NCBI GenBank assembly: GCA_003152415.1
Contig: PMAD01000288.1
Coordinates: forward strand, 9,633 to 51,475
Source of the DNA: Acidobacterium sp.
GTDB taxonomy: Bacteria; Acidobacteriota; Terriglobia; Terriglobales; Acidobacteriaceae
Direction: 5' to 3'
Length of the DNA: 41,843 bases
Below are positions 28,329 to 37,087 of the stretch, piece after piece; the first letter of the stretch is position 1; each line of letters starts with the position of its first letter. The notes under the pieces were generated by a model that did no database searches, had not been told where the DNA came from, and saw only the letters and a list, made by a program, of their open reading frames with translations. Both the position numbers and the translations under genes were made by a program.

Positions 28329-29603
28329 ATGAAGGGCAGAGTCGCGGTCGCCGCTCTCGGAATTCTGCTGGCAGCCCCGCTGTGCTTCGCCTGGTCCTTT
28401 CTCACCCACGAGACCATCATCGACATGGCGTGGGAGTCCGGCATCAAGCCGGTACTCCTCAAGGAGTATTCGGATACAACTCCGGACCAACTCCGCATGG
28501 CGCACGCGTACGCCTACGGCGGCTCCGTCATTCAGGACGCCGGCTACTATCCCTTTGGGAGCCCGTCTTTCAGCGACCTGACGCACTACGTCCGTACCGG
28601 TGACTTCATCACGAATCTCATCCGCGAGGCGCACAACGTGAACGAGCTGGCCTTCGCCCTGGGTGCGCTTTCGCATTATGTCGGCGACACGATGGGTCAT
28701 CTGGACGCGGTAAATCCCGCGGTCGCGGTCGAGTTTCCGGAGCTCGCCCGGAAATACGGCCCGGTTGTCACCTTCGAGCAGTCACCCCACGCTCACGTCC
28801 GCACCGAGTTCGCCTTCGACATCGATCAGCTCAGCCACTCGCGTTTTGCGCCGGCTGCCTATCTCCGCCACGTCGGCTTTCTGGTCTCCCGCGACCTTCT
28901 GGAGCGCGCCTTCTACGTCACGTACGGAATCTCCCTGAGCAGCGTCATGGGGGATGAATCGCACGCGATCAGCAGCTACGACTGGTCGGTCCGCCAGCTT
29001 CTGCCCCGCGTTGCCTACGCCGAAGTGCTGCTGCACCGCCAGAGCTTCCCACCCGACGGAGACCTGCCCGGCCTTCCCGAGTTCGAGCGACGGCTGAAAG
29101 AAACATCCGCGCGCAGCGGATGGGAATCCTTTCGCAAACACAAACCCAGTTTCACCACGCGTGTCTTCGCTGTTCTTATCGCGATTACGCCCAAGGTGGG
29201 AGTTCTTTCCGACCTCGCCATCCGCGGCCCCGACCGGGATTCAGAAGAGAAGTACATGGAGGGCGTCAACCAGTCCGCCGACCGGTACCTCCAGTTGCTG
29301 GCCGAGATCGCGGACAAGGGTCACGACGGCTTTACCGTCCCCGATCTCGATCTCGACACCGGCTACGCCACCCGCCCTGGTGCTTACCGTCTCACCGATC
29401 AGACCTATGCGAAGCTCCTAGCACACGTGACCGCCAACAATGCGGTGCCGCCCATCGGGCTACGCCAGAACATTCTCGCCTTCTACTCCGATCCCAACGC
29501 GCCCATCGAGACAAAGAAGCATCCTGGGCGGTGGAAGAAGGTTGAGCAGGAACTCGTCGTTCTGCGCGATATGCCGGCTACGCGCATTCCGAATGCGAAG
29601 TGA
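28329..29603 (+). CDS. Zinc-dependent phospholipase C-like secreted protein
   Basis: Signal peptide MKGRVAVAALGILLAAPLCFAWS, then FLTHETIIDMAW, FALGALSHYVGDTMGHLDAVNPAV, SPHAHVRTEFAFDID. Confidence 0.75.
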   Translation: MKGRVAVAALGILLAAPLCFAWSFLTHETIIDMAWESGIKPVLLKEYSDTTPDQLRMAHAYAYGGSVIQDAGYYPFGSPSFSDLTHYVRTGDFITNLIREAHNVNELAFALGALSHYVGDTMGHLDAVNPAVAVEFPELARKYGPVVTFEQSPHAHVRTEFAFDIDQLSHSRFAPAAYLRHVGFLVSRDLLERAFYVTYGISLSSVMGDESHAISSYDWSVRQLLPRVAYAEVLLHRQSFPPDGDLPGLPEFERRLKETSARSGWESFRKHKPSFTTRVFAVLIAITPKVGVLSDLAIRGPDRDSEEKYMEGVNQSADRYLQLLAEIADKGHDGFTVPDLDLDTGYATRPGAYRLTDQTYAKLLAHVTANNAVPPIGLRQNILAFYSDPNAPIETKKHPGRWKKVEQELVVLRDMPATRIPNAK

Positions 29604-29732
29604 GCGCTGGGGCCGCGGTGAGAAAGTAGTTCGTTCTTAGTGGTTTCGAGCTGGCACAGGGAGTTACTCCTGAGCCGCCTGTCGGGATTCAGCGATCCTG
29701 ATTCCCGGCCGCGGCGTGTATTCTGCCCTTGC

Positions 29733-30563
29733 ATGAAGCGCGCCCTCACAGCGGTGGTTCTGATTCCCCTGGTTATTCTGGTGATCTTCGTGTCGCCCCG
29801 ATGGCCACTTGTGCTGATGGGGGTCGTCTTCGTGGTTGCGGCTCTCGCGTTGTGGGAGTATCTGGATCTGGCCGCCGCCATGGGCGCAAAGACTCCCCGC
29901 GTGGTCGTGATCGTCTGCCTCGCGGTTCTGCTGGCGGCGATTTTCCGCCGCCCGGACCTGATCGCTCCCGTCACCGGAGCGCTTTCGCTGGCGCTGCTCA
30001 TCGTCTGCACATTCCGCTCGCCGGTGAATCGCGTCCTGCCTGACACAGCGTATTCGGTATTCGGCCTCGTTTATATAGGGCTGTCGATGGCGACGCTCTA
30101 CCTGTTGTCGGCGGAGGACAACGGGCCGTCCCTGTTGCTCTTCCTGTTCCTGGTGGTGTGGTCGGGCGATATCGCCGCGCTCTATATTGGCCGGGCTTTT
30201 GGCCGCTGGACCATGGCGCCCACGCTCAGTCCCAACAAGACCTGGGAAGGCGCCCTGGCCTCGGTCGCAGCCAGCGTGCTTGTCGCTGTGGTGCTGGTGT
30301 GGCTGGGCCGAATTCTCACGGCGCACGGAGTCGAATACATTTCCTATCCCGGCGGTTTTCTCCGCTGGATCAGCCTCGCGATCCTGCTGAACGCCGCCGC
30401 ACAAGTCGGTGATCTGGTCGAGTCAGCCATCAAGCGCGGCGCAGGAGTCAAGGATTCCGGACGCCTCCTGCCGGGTCACGGCGGTGTCCTCGACCGCATC
30501 GATGCGCTGCTGCTGGCTGCTCCGGTGCTGTGGTACGCTCAGTTGGCGCAGCAGTCCTTCTGA
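29733..30563 (+). CDS. cdsA: Phosphatidate cytidylyltransferase
   Basis: VVWSGDIAALYIGRAFGRWTMAPTLSPNKTWEGALAS...AAQVGDLVESAIKRGAGVKDSGRLLPGHGGVLDRIDALLLAAPVLW. Confidence 0.96.
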   Translation: MKRALTAVVLIPLVILVIFVSPRWPLVLMGVVFVVAALALWEYLDLAAAMGAKTPRVVVIVCLAVLLAAIFRRPDLIAPVTGALSLALLIVCTFRSPVNRVLPDTAYSVFGLVYIGLSMATLYLLSAEDNGPSLLLFLFLVVWSGDIAALYIGRAFGRWTMAPTLSPNKTWEGALASVAASVLVAVVLVWLGRILTAHGVEYISYPGGFLRWISLAILLNAAAQVGDLVESAIKRGAGVKDSGRLLPGHGGVLDRIDALLLAAPVLWYAQLAQQSF

Positions 30564-30596
30564 GCCAGGTGTTTCGTGAGCTTGTTCATGAACAGC

Positions 30597-30651
30597 CATC
30601 CTGAGCGCGGTTTTGGCGCGGTTGATCCTGCCAAAACGAAGTCGAAGGACC
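30597..30651. repeat. REP-like intergenic element (CATCCTGAGCG...CGAAGTCGAAGGACCT) with internal 8-bp inverted repeat
   Basis: CATCCTGAGCG at 30597, GTTTTGGC (30610-30617) / GCCAAAAC (30630-30637), CGAAGTCGAAGGACCT ending about 30652. Only one copy in this window. Confidence 0.5.
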
Positions 30652-30655
30652 TCCT

Positions 30656-31834
30656 TTGAAACGCATCGCCATATTGGGATCGACCGGCTCCATTGGGCAA
30701 AGCACTCTCAACATTCTTGCCACCTACCCGGAGCGCTTCGCGGTCGCCTCGCTCGCTGCCGGACGCAACATTGATACCGCTTACGAGCAGTGCCTTCGCT
30801 GGTGCCCGCGCGTGGTTTCGCTCGGAACCGAGGAATTGGCCGCCGACCTTGCGCGGCGGTTGCGCAAAGAGGGTGTCGCCGGGATTGAAGTGGTCTGGGG
30901 CAGCGAGGGCGCGGTTCGCGTAGCCACGCTGCCTGAAGCGGACTTTGTGGTTTCGGCCATCGTTGGTGTCGCGGGGCTCGAAGCCACGTATGCAGCCGTC
31001 CAGGCCGGCAAGACCATCGGGCTCGCCAACAAAGAAGCCATGGTTGCGGCGGGAGAGATCCTCACGGCGGCCGCACGCGAGAAGAACGTCGCGCTGTTGC
31101 CGATCGACTCCGAGCACAATGCCATCCACCAGTGCATGCGGGCCGGAAAACGGAGCGAGGTGCGGCAGATCTGGCTCACCGCTTCGGGAGGTCCTTTCCG
31201 CACGCTGCCCATCGAGAAATTCGACAAGATCACGGTCGAAGAGGCGCTTCACCATCCCACCTGGGTGATGGGACGCCGCATCACCATTGACTCCGCGACG
31301 CTGCTCAACAAGGGCCTCGAGATCATCGAAGCGTGCCGCCTCTTCGAGCTGCCGCCCTCCGCGATCAAGGTCACCGTGCATCCTCAGTCCACCGTCCACT
31401 CGCTGGTCGAATACGTTGACGGCAGCCTGCTCGCGCAGATTTCCGTGACGGATATGCGGCTTCCGATCCTCTATGCCCTCAGCTATCCGGAGCGCGTGCC
31501 TTCGGACCTGCGTTTCGACATGTCGTCGCTGGCCGACCTGCATTTTGAGCCGCCTGATCTGCAGCGATTCCCCTGCCTGCGCCTCGCGTACGAGGCTGCA
31601 GAGAAAGGAGGAGCCCACGCCATCGCCCTCAATGCCGCCGACGAAATCGCCGTCCAGGCGTTTCTCGAAGGGGTCATTCCTTTTACCGGGATTCCGGCTA
31701 CAATAGAGCAGGTACTCGAGACAACCCCGGAGACGCATCCGGCGACCATAAAGGAAGTGCTCGCGCTGGACAGCCAGGCGCGCGAGTTGGCGCGGGAGGC
31801 TTTGGCGGGACGGGAAGCGTCGCATCATCGCTGA
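30656..31834 (+). CDS. dxr: 1-deoxy-D-xylulose 5-phosphate reductoisomerase
   Basis: KRIAILGSTGSIGQSTLNILATYPERFAV...GLANKEAMVAAGEILTAAA...LLPIDSEHNAIHQCM...HPTWVMGRRITIDSATLLNKGLEIIEACRLF. TTG start. Confidence 0.98.
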   Translation: MKRIAILGSTGSIGQSTLNILATYPERFAVASLAAGRNIDTAYEQCLRWCPRVVSLGTEELAADLARRLRKEGVAGIEVVWGSEGAVRVATLPEADFVVSAIVGVAGLEATYAAVQAGKTIGLANKEAMVAAGEILTAAAREKNVALLPIDSEHNAIHQCMRAGKRSEVRQIWLTASGGPFRTLPIEKFDKITVEEALHHPTWVMGRRITIDSATLLNKGLEIIEACRLFELPPSAIKVTVHPQSTVHSLVEYVDGSLLAQISVTDMRLPILYALSYPERVPSDLRFDMSSLADLHFEPPDLQRFPCLRLAYEAAEKGGAHAIALNAADEIAVQAFLEGVIPFTGIPATIEQVLETTPETHPATIKEVLALDSQARELAREALAGREASHHR

Positions 31835-31887
31835 GGTCCAGTTTTCTCCGCTATGCTGCCGAAGTTTGCACGAGTTTCTCCGAAGTA

Positions 31888-33270
31888 GTGAATATGCCCT
31901 TTGCCGTTATCGCGACCGTTTCTTTCCTTCTCGTGCTTGGCGTCATGGTGCTGGTGCATGAGTTCGGCCACTTTGCTGTTGCCAAGCTCTGCGGTGTCCG
32001 CGTCGAGGTCTTTTCTCTCGGATTTGGGACGCGCCTGTTTGGCGTGAAGTGGGGCGACACCGACTACCGGGTGAGCGCTCTGCCGCTGGGCGGATACGTC
32101 AAGATGTCCGGCGAGGCGCCCGGCTCGGAAACCACCGGCGATCCCGGCGAATTCAGTGCCCATCCGCGCTGGCAGCGAGTGCTGATCGCCCTGGCCGGTC
32201 CGGTCTCTAATTTCATTCTGGCGTTCGTGCTCATGGCCGGCCTCTACATGATGCACAACGAGGTCGAGCAATATCTCGACTCTCCGGCGGTTCTCGATGT
32301 GGTGCCGCCGAATTCGCCCGCCGGCCGCGCGGGCCTGCAGACCGGCGACCGCATCGTCCGCTTCGATAGCGAGAAGAATCCAATCTGGGAAAGGTTGGAC
32401 GAACGCGCTTCGCTGGATGCCAACAGCACCATCCCCATTACGGTGGAGCGCACCGTTAACGGACAAACCAAACAGTTCAGCACCGAGCTTCTGCTCGCGG
32501 ATCCCACCAAGGGCCAGGACTTTGAAATCGAATCGTTGGGTCTGCTCCCCAAGGAGCAGGACGGTCCCATGCTCATCGAGGATGTCACGCCCGGCTACCC
32601 TGCCATCAAGGCCGGCCTTAAAGCCGGCGATGGCGTTGTATCGGTGGATGGCCAGACGGTTCACGGAGTACACGCCATGATCGCGGTGCTCGATGAGGCG
32701 GGCAACAAGCCGGCGAATCTGATGATCCAGAGAGACGGTAAACAATTCAACGTAACCATCCAGCCGATTTGGGCCGACAACGGCACCGGCGAGCCAGGCT
32801 ACCGCCTCGGCTTGGCTCCGGCGCTGCCACCATTCCACGTTGAGCAGTTGCCCCTGCCCCAGGCGGTACGCCGCTCTGTGACCTACAACCTGCATTACTC
32901 GGGGTTGATTCTCGACATCCTGCACCGCATGTTTACGCGTCACGGCGCCGTTATGCAGCAGCTCAGCGGTCCAATCGGCATGGCCCGCATGACTGGTGAA
33001 GCGGCGGAGATGCATGGCTGGGAACCGATCATCGGCCTGACCGCCCTGATCAGCCTTAACCTGGGCATCATGAACCTCCTGCCGATCCCTATCCTCGACG
33101 GCGGCATGATCCTGCTGCTCTGCATCGAAGGCCTGCTGCGCCGCGATCTCAAGCAGGAATTCAAGGAGCGCGTCTATCAGGTCGCTTTCGTCATGCTGAT
33201 CCTGTTCTTCGCCTTCATCATGGTGAACGACGTCTCCAAGCTGAATCTCTTCTCGCGCCTCAAACCATAA
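31888..33270 (+). CDS. rseP: RseP-type site-2 protease (M50 zinc metalloprotease, two PDZ-like regions)
   Basis: VLVHEFGHFAVAKLCGVRVEVFSLGFG, NLLPIPILDGG; PDZ-like PAGRAGLQTGDRIV and PAIKAGLKAGDGVVSVDG. Start GTG 31888 or ATG 31894. Confidence 0.95.
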   Translation: MNMPFAVIATVSFLLVLGVMVLVHEFGHFAVAKLCGVRVEVFSLGFGTRLFGVKWGDTDYRVSALPLGGYVKMSGEAPGSETTGDPGEFSAHPRWQRVLIALAGPVSNFILAFVLMAGLYMMHNEVEQYLDSPAVLDVVPPNSPAGRAGLQTGDRIVRFDSEKNPIWERLDERASLDANSTIPITVERTVNGQTKQFSTELLLADPTKGQDFEIESLGLLPKEQDGPMLIEDVTPGYPAIKAGLKAGDGVVSVDGQTVHGVHAMIAVLDEAGNKPANLMIQRDGKQFNVTIQPIWADNGTGEPGYRLGLAPALPPFHVEQLPLPQAVRRSVTYNLHYSGLILDILHRMFTRHGAVMQQLSGPIGMARMTGEAAEMHGWEPIIGLTALISLNLGIMNLLPIPILDGGMILLLCIEGLLRRDLKQEFKERVYQVAFVMLILFFAFIMVNDVSKLNLFSRLKP

Positions 33271-33295
33271 CAGGGTTCCTCGGATCAGGTGAATG

Positions 33296-33325
33296 AGGTC
33301 CGCACTGCGCGGACCTTTTGCTTTT
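33296..33325 (+). terminator. Rho-independent terminator downstream of rseP
   Basis: AGGTCCGC-ACTGC-GCGGACCT stem-loop (8-bp perfect stem) followed by TTTGCTTTT. Confidence 0.85.
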
Positions 33326-33366
33326 GCCTGGCATCTGCCGAGCCACGATCCCGTACGGAATTCCGC

Positions 33367-34767
33367 TCAGAGAGCCATCGGCGGCGGTTGATATCCGAAC
33401 TCGCTCTCCACGGCCGCAGCGATCGCCAGCACTAGCTCATCGGCGAACGGTCGCCCCGCGATCTGCACGCCAATCGGGAGTCCTTCGGTCGAGCGGCTTA
33501 CCGGCACGACAGCTGCCGGTCCTCCCAGCAGGTTGAACCACTGCGTGTAGCGCATCGCGTCGAGATACGCGACAGTTTGGCCCTCGACCTTCCAGCTTCG
33601 CTCGAAGGGGCGAAACGCCGGAATCGAGCACACGGGGCACAAAAGAATTGGGAACTCCCGCATCTCCTCGAGCAGCCATCCCCGTACTTTGTCTGACTCG
33701 ACCCATTCATCGAGCAGGGAATCGGCTGTGAGCGGCGCCTCCGCACGCGCAATGTCGAGAAAGTCGCGGAATGTCGGGCTCAGCTCGTCTTCATGCCCCC
33801 GAATCGTCGGCGCGTACAGCATCGCGCCGCACTGCACGAAGAACGTCCACCACAGCTTTCGCGCCGCTTCGAGCGCCTCAGGGCGGAAGGGTTTGAGCGT
33901 GAATCCCTGCCGCTCCAGAGCGCGTACGGCCTGCTGTACGGCAACGCGCGTTTCTGCCGTTACCGGGACAAGCCCATCGTCCTCGAACCATCCAATTGGA
34001 ACCCGCTTCGCATCATCGAGCGAAACGATCCGATGCACGGCCGGTGCGCTGTTCGGATCGGTTGGGTCCTGCCCTGACAGCGTCTGGAAAAGCAGAGCCA
34101 GGTCGCCGACCGTCCGGGCCATCGGCCCAATCGATCCCAGAAACGAAAACGGCCCGAGACATGGCGGCAGATGTCCCGCAGCGGGAAAGCGGCCCGCCGT
34201 TGGTTTCAGCGCGCAGATGCCCGTGAAATGTGCGGGTTCACGCATCGATCCGCCGCTGTCGCTGCCCAGGCCGCCTGCCGACATTCCGGCCGCAATCGCC
34301 GCAGCCTCGCCTCCGCTCGATCCTCCCGGCGTGTAATCCGGATTCCACGGATTCCGCGTGCTCCCGTACAGCAGATTCTCCGTTTCGTATGCCATCAGGA
34401 ACTCGGGACAATTCGTCGTCCCCAGAATCACAGCACTCGCTTCAATCAGCCGATCCACGAGAATGGCGTTCTTCTCGGGAATTGAGCCTGGTTTTGGCCA
34501 TTTGTTCAGGGTGCTGCCGATCTCGCAGCGGTAGCCTTTGACTGCAATCGACGATTTGACCGTGACCGGCAATCCTGACAGCAGTCCCGGCCGCGCGTTC
34601 GCAGCCTGCGCCCGCACACGCTCCGCGTCGAAATCGACCAGAGCATTCAGTGTTGGATTGAGTCGCTTGATTTGCGCGATGTGTTCCTCGGCGAGCTCCA
34701 GCGGAGCGATCGCGCGCCGGCGCAACATCGCGAGCTGTTCTGTAGCGGGGAGAAGGGTGACCGGCAT
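33367..34767 (-). CDS. Amidase signature family enzyme
   Basis: LPVTVKSSIAVKGYRCEIGS, NPDYTPGGSSGGEAAAIAAGMSAGGLGSDSGGSMREPAHFTGICALKPTAGRFP. Start ATG at 34767. Confidence 0.93.
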   Translation of the reverse strand: MPVTLLPATEQLAMLRRRAIAPLELAEEHIAQIKRLNPTLNALVDFDAERVRAQAANARPGLLSGLPVTVKSSIAVKGYRCEIGSTLNKWPKPGSIPEKNAILVDRLIEASAVILGTTNCPEFLMAYETENLLYGSTRNPWNPDYTPGGSSGGEAAAIAAGMSAGGLGSDSGGSMREPAHFTGICALKPTAGRFPAAGHLPPCLGPFSFLGSIGPMARTVGDLALLFQTLSGQDPTDPNSAPAVHRIVSLDDAKRVPIGWFEDDGLVPVTAETRVAVQQAVRALERQGFTLKPFRPEALEAARKLWWTFFVQCGAMLYAPTIRGHEDELSPTFRDFLDIARAEAPLTADSLLDEWVESDKVRGWLLEEMREFPILLCPVCSIPAFRPFERSWKVEGQTVAYLDAMRYTQWFNLLGGPAAVVPVSRSTEGLPIGVQIAGRPFADELVLAIAAAVESEFGYQPPPMAL

Positions 34768-34782
34768 GGGTGGGATCGTCGC

Positions 34783-34792
34783 AATTATAATT
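34783..34792. promoter_or_regulatory. Palindromic AATTATAATT: candidate shared -10 element for the divergent amidase and CapD-like genes
   Basis: TATAAT at 34786-34791 on + and at 34789-34784 on -, in the 32-bp gap between divergent start codons (34767 and 34800). Confidence 0.55.
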
Positions 34793-34799
34793 TGGCAGA

Positions 34800-35909
34800 G
34801 TGCAGACTGATTTCTCCGGCGCCTCGCAGCGCACATCCCCAGCTGGCTGGGCAGCAATTCTCGGTCGCAAGGCCGCGAGTTCCGACCCGACCCTCATCCA
34901 AGGCATCGCCGGCCAGCGCGTCCTCGTCACGGGGGCCGGTGGCTTCATCGGCTCGGAGATGGTTCGCGTCCTGGCCGCTTCCGGCGCCGAGCCAATCATC
35001 CTTCTCGAAATTGCCGAACAGGCTCTCTTCGCGGTTTCCGCAGAGATGACCGCACGCGGCTATGGCGATCGCTGCATCCCGATCCTCGGCAGCGTCGGCG
35101 ACCGCGCTCTCCTCGTTGCGCTCTTCGACGAGCACCGCCCGCAAGTGATCATTCACGCTGCCGCTCTGAAGCACGTCCCGCTGATGGAGCGCAACCCGTT
35201 TGCGGCGGTCGCCATCAACGGCATCGGCACCTGGTGGCTGGCGAAAAGCGCCGCCGAACATCGCGCCCGGCAGATGATCCTGGTCTCCACCGACAAAGCG
35301 GTCGCTCCGCACAGCATTATGGGCGCATCGAAAAGCATCGCGGAGCTGGCCGTGCTCGCCCATCCCGAATTCGCAACTGCCGTGCGCCTCGTCAACGTCA
35401 TCGGTTCGCCGGGCAGCGTCGTGCCCCTCTTTGCGGAACAGATTGCTTCCGGTGGTCCGGTCACTGTCACGCATCGAGCCGCCAGCCGTTTCTTCATCAC
35501 CCGACATGAAGTCGTCGATCTGCTGGCGCAGGCCATCGACGCATCAGCACGCGGCATCCTCATTCCCGATCCCGGCGAGCCAATCCGTATTGAAGACCTT
35601 GCCAAGCGCCTGATCGCGGCCAGCTGCCAGGACATCCCCATCGTCTTCACGGAGCCGCGCCCAGGCGACAAACTCGAAGAGTCTCTCGTTTCTCCGCACG
35701 AACGCTGCGACGGTTTTGCGACTCCCCGTCTGCGGCGCGTGATTGGCCCCTCAGTTGCGGACCTCGAGGCGCACGTCGGTGCCCTCGAAACCGCGATCGC
35801 CGCGCACGACCTACCCGAATTGCTGCTCCTCGTCGAAGACCTTGTGCCCGACTACGAGCCGAGCGTCTTGCTGCGCCACGCCACTCCCGAACTCGCCGCC
35901 TCCCGATGA
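34800..35909 (+). CDS. CapD/FlaA1/PglF-type nucleotide-sugar 4,6-dehydratase, soluble
   Basis: VLVTGAGGFIGSEMVRVLAASGAEPIILLEIAEQALF...HAAALKHVPLMERNPFAAVAINGIGTWWLAKSAAEH...STDKAVAPHSIMGASKSIAELAV. GTG start. Confidence 0.88.
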   Translation: MQTDFSGASQRTSPAGWAAILGRKAASSDPTLIQGIAGQRVLVTGAGGFIGSEMVRVLAASGAEPIILLEIAEQALFAVSAEMTARGYGDRCIPILGSVGDRALLVALFDEHRPQVIIHAAALKHVPLMERNPFAAVAINGIGTWWLAKSAAEHRARQMILVSTDKAVAPHSIMGASKSIAELAVLAHPEFATAVRLVNVIGSPGSVVPLFAEQIASGGPVTVTHRAASRFFITRHEVVDLLAQAIDASARGILIPDPGEPIRIEDLAKRLIAASCQDIPIVFTEPRPGDKLEESLVSPHERCDGFATPRLRRVIGPSVADLEAHVGALETAIAAHDLPELLLLVEDLVPDYEPSVLLRHATPELAASR

Positions 35910-37087
35910 AGCGCCGCATCGCCGTCGTCACCACCTCGCGCGCGGACTACAGCCATCTTTACTGGCCGCTGAAGCTGCTCTCGGAGCATCCTGACGTCGA
36001 CCTGTGTCTCATCGCGATGGCCTCGCATCTCTCGCCGGAATTCGGCGCGACGATCCGCGAAATTGAGAGGGACGGATTCCCCGTTGCCGCGCGCATTGAA
36101 ACGCTGCTCAGCTCCGACACCGATATCGGGATGGCAAAAAGCATCGGCGTCGCCGTGCTCTCGCTTGCCGACACCCTCGGCGAACTGCGCCCCGACCTGT
36201 TGGTGCTCATCGCCGACCGCTACGAGATGCTCGCGCCGTCCGCTGTCGCGCTCTCCCTGCGCATTCCCATCGCGCACATCGAAGGCGGCGAGATCAGCGA
36301 AGGAGCGATCGACGACGCCGTGCGCAATGCTCTGACCAAAATGAGCCACATCCACTTCACATCGACGGAGGCCGCGCGCGAACGCGTCATTGCGTTGGGC
36401 GAAGAGCCGTGGCGCGTGCATCGAGCCGGAGCGCCCTCACTCGATCACCTGTGCCGCAGCCAGCTGCTTTCTCGCGAAGAGGTCGAAGCTTCCTGCGGTC
36501 TCGATCTCCGCATACCGGCGATGCTCGTCGCTTACCACCCGGTGACGCTCATGCGCGACACAACCTGCGAAGCCGACGCTCTCTTTGCTGCGCTGGAGGA
36601 GATCGCCGGGCAGGGCACCATGCAGATCCTGTTCTGCTATCCCAACGCGGACGCCGGCAGCCGCTCGCTCCTCGCACGCACCCGCGCATTCCTCGAGCGC
36701 CATCCATCCGGCAAACTCTTCGTCAATCTCGACGCCGTTACCTACTGGAGTCTGCTGCGCTGCGTCGACGTGATGCTCGGCAACTCCTCGAGCGGCATCA
36801 TGGAAGCCGCATCCTTCGCATTGCCCACCGTAAACGTCGGCCTGCGTCAGAAAGGCCGCGAGCGGGCCCGAAATGTCCTTGACGCGGAGCCGAACGCTGC
36901 CTTCATCCTCGCCCGCATCACTGAAGCGCGCAGCACCACGTTCCACGCCTCGCTGGAAGGGATGACCAACCCCTACGGCGACGGCCACGCGGCGGAGCGC
37001 ATCGTTGAAGTTCTGACCACCGCTCCGCTCGGGGAGAAACTGCTCATCAAGCGCGCGATACCCGTCGTGAACAGGGCCGTTTCATGA
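35906..37087 (+). CDS. UDP-N-acetylglucosamine 2-epimerase (hydrolysing), NeuC/LegG-like
   Basis: RRIAVVTTSRADYSHLYWPLKLLSEHPDVDLCLIAMASHLSPEFG...DRYEMLAPSAVALSLRIPIAHIEGGEISEGAIDDAVRNALTKMSHIHFTS...MLGNSSSGIMEAASF. Confidence 0.92.
   Translation: MKRRIAVVTTSRADYSHLYWPLKLLSEHPDVDLCLIAMASHLSPEFGATIREIERDGFPVAARIETLLSSDTDIGMAKSIGVAVLSLADTLGELRPDLLVLIADRYEMLAPSAVALSLRIPIAHIEGGEISEGAIDDAVRNALTKMSHIHFTSTEAARERVIALGEEPWRVHRAGAPSLDHLCRSQLLSREEVEASCGLDLRIPAMLVAYHPVTLMRDTTCEADALFAALEEIAGQGTMQILFCYPNADAGSRSLLARTRAFLERHPSGKLFVNLDAVTYWSLLRCVDVMLGNSSSGIMEAASFALPTVNVGLRQKGRERARNVLDAEPNAAFILARITEARSTTFHASLEGMTNPYGDGHAAERIVEVLTTAPLGEKLLIKRAIPVVNRAVS

Noticed and set aside
30539-31828. 429-aa minus ORF antisense to dxr (and similar ones at 31825-33015 and 36973-38283)
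   Set aside because: Antisense shadows of dxr, rseP and the DegT-like aminotransferase.
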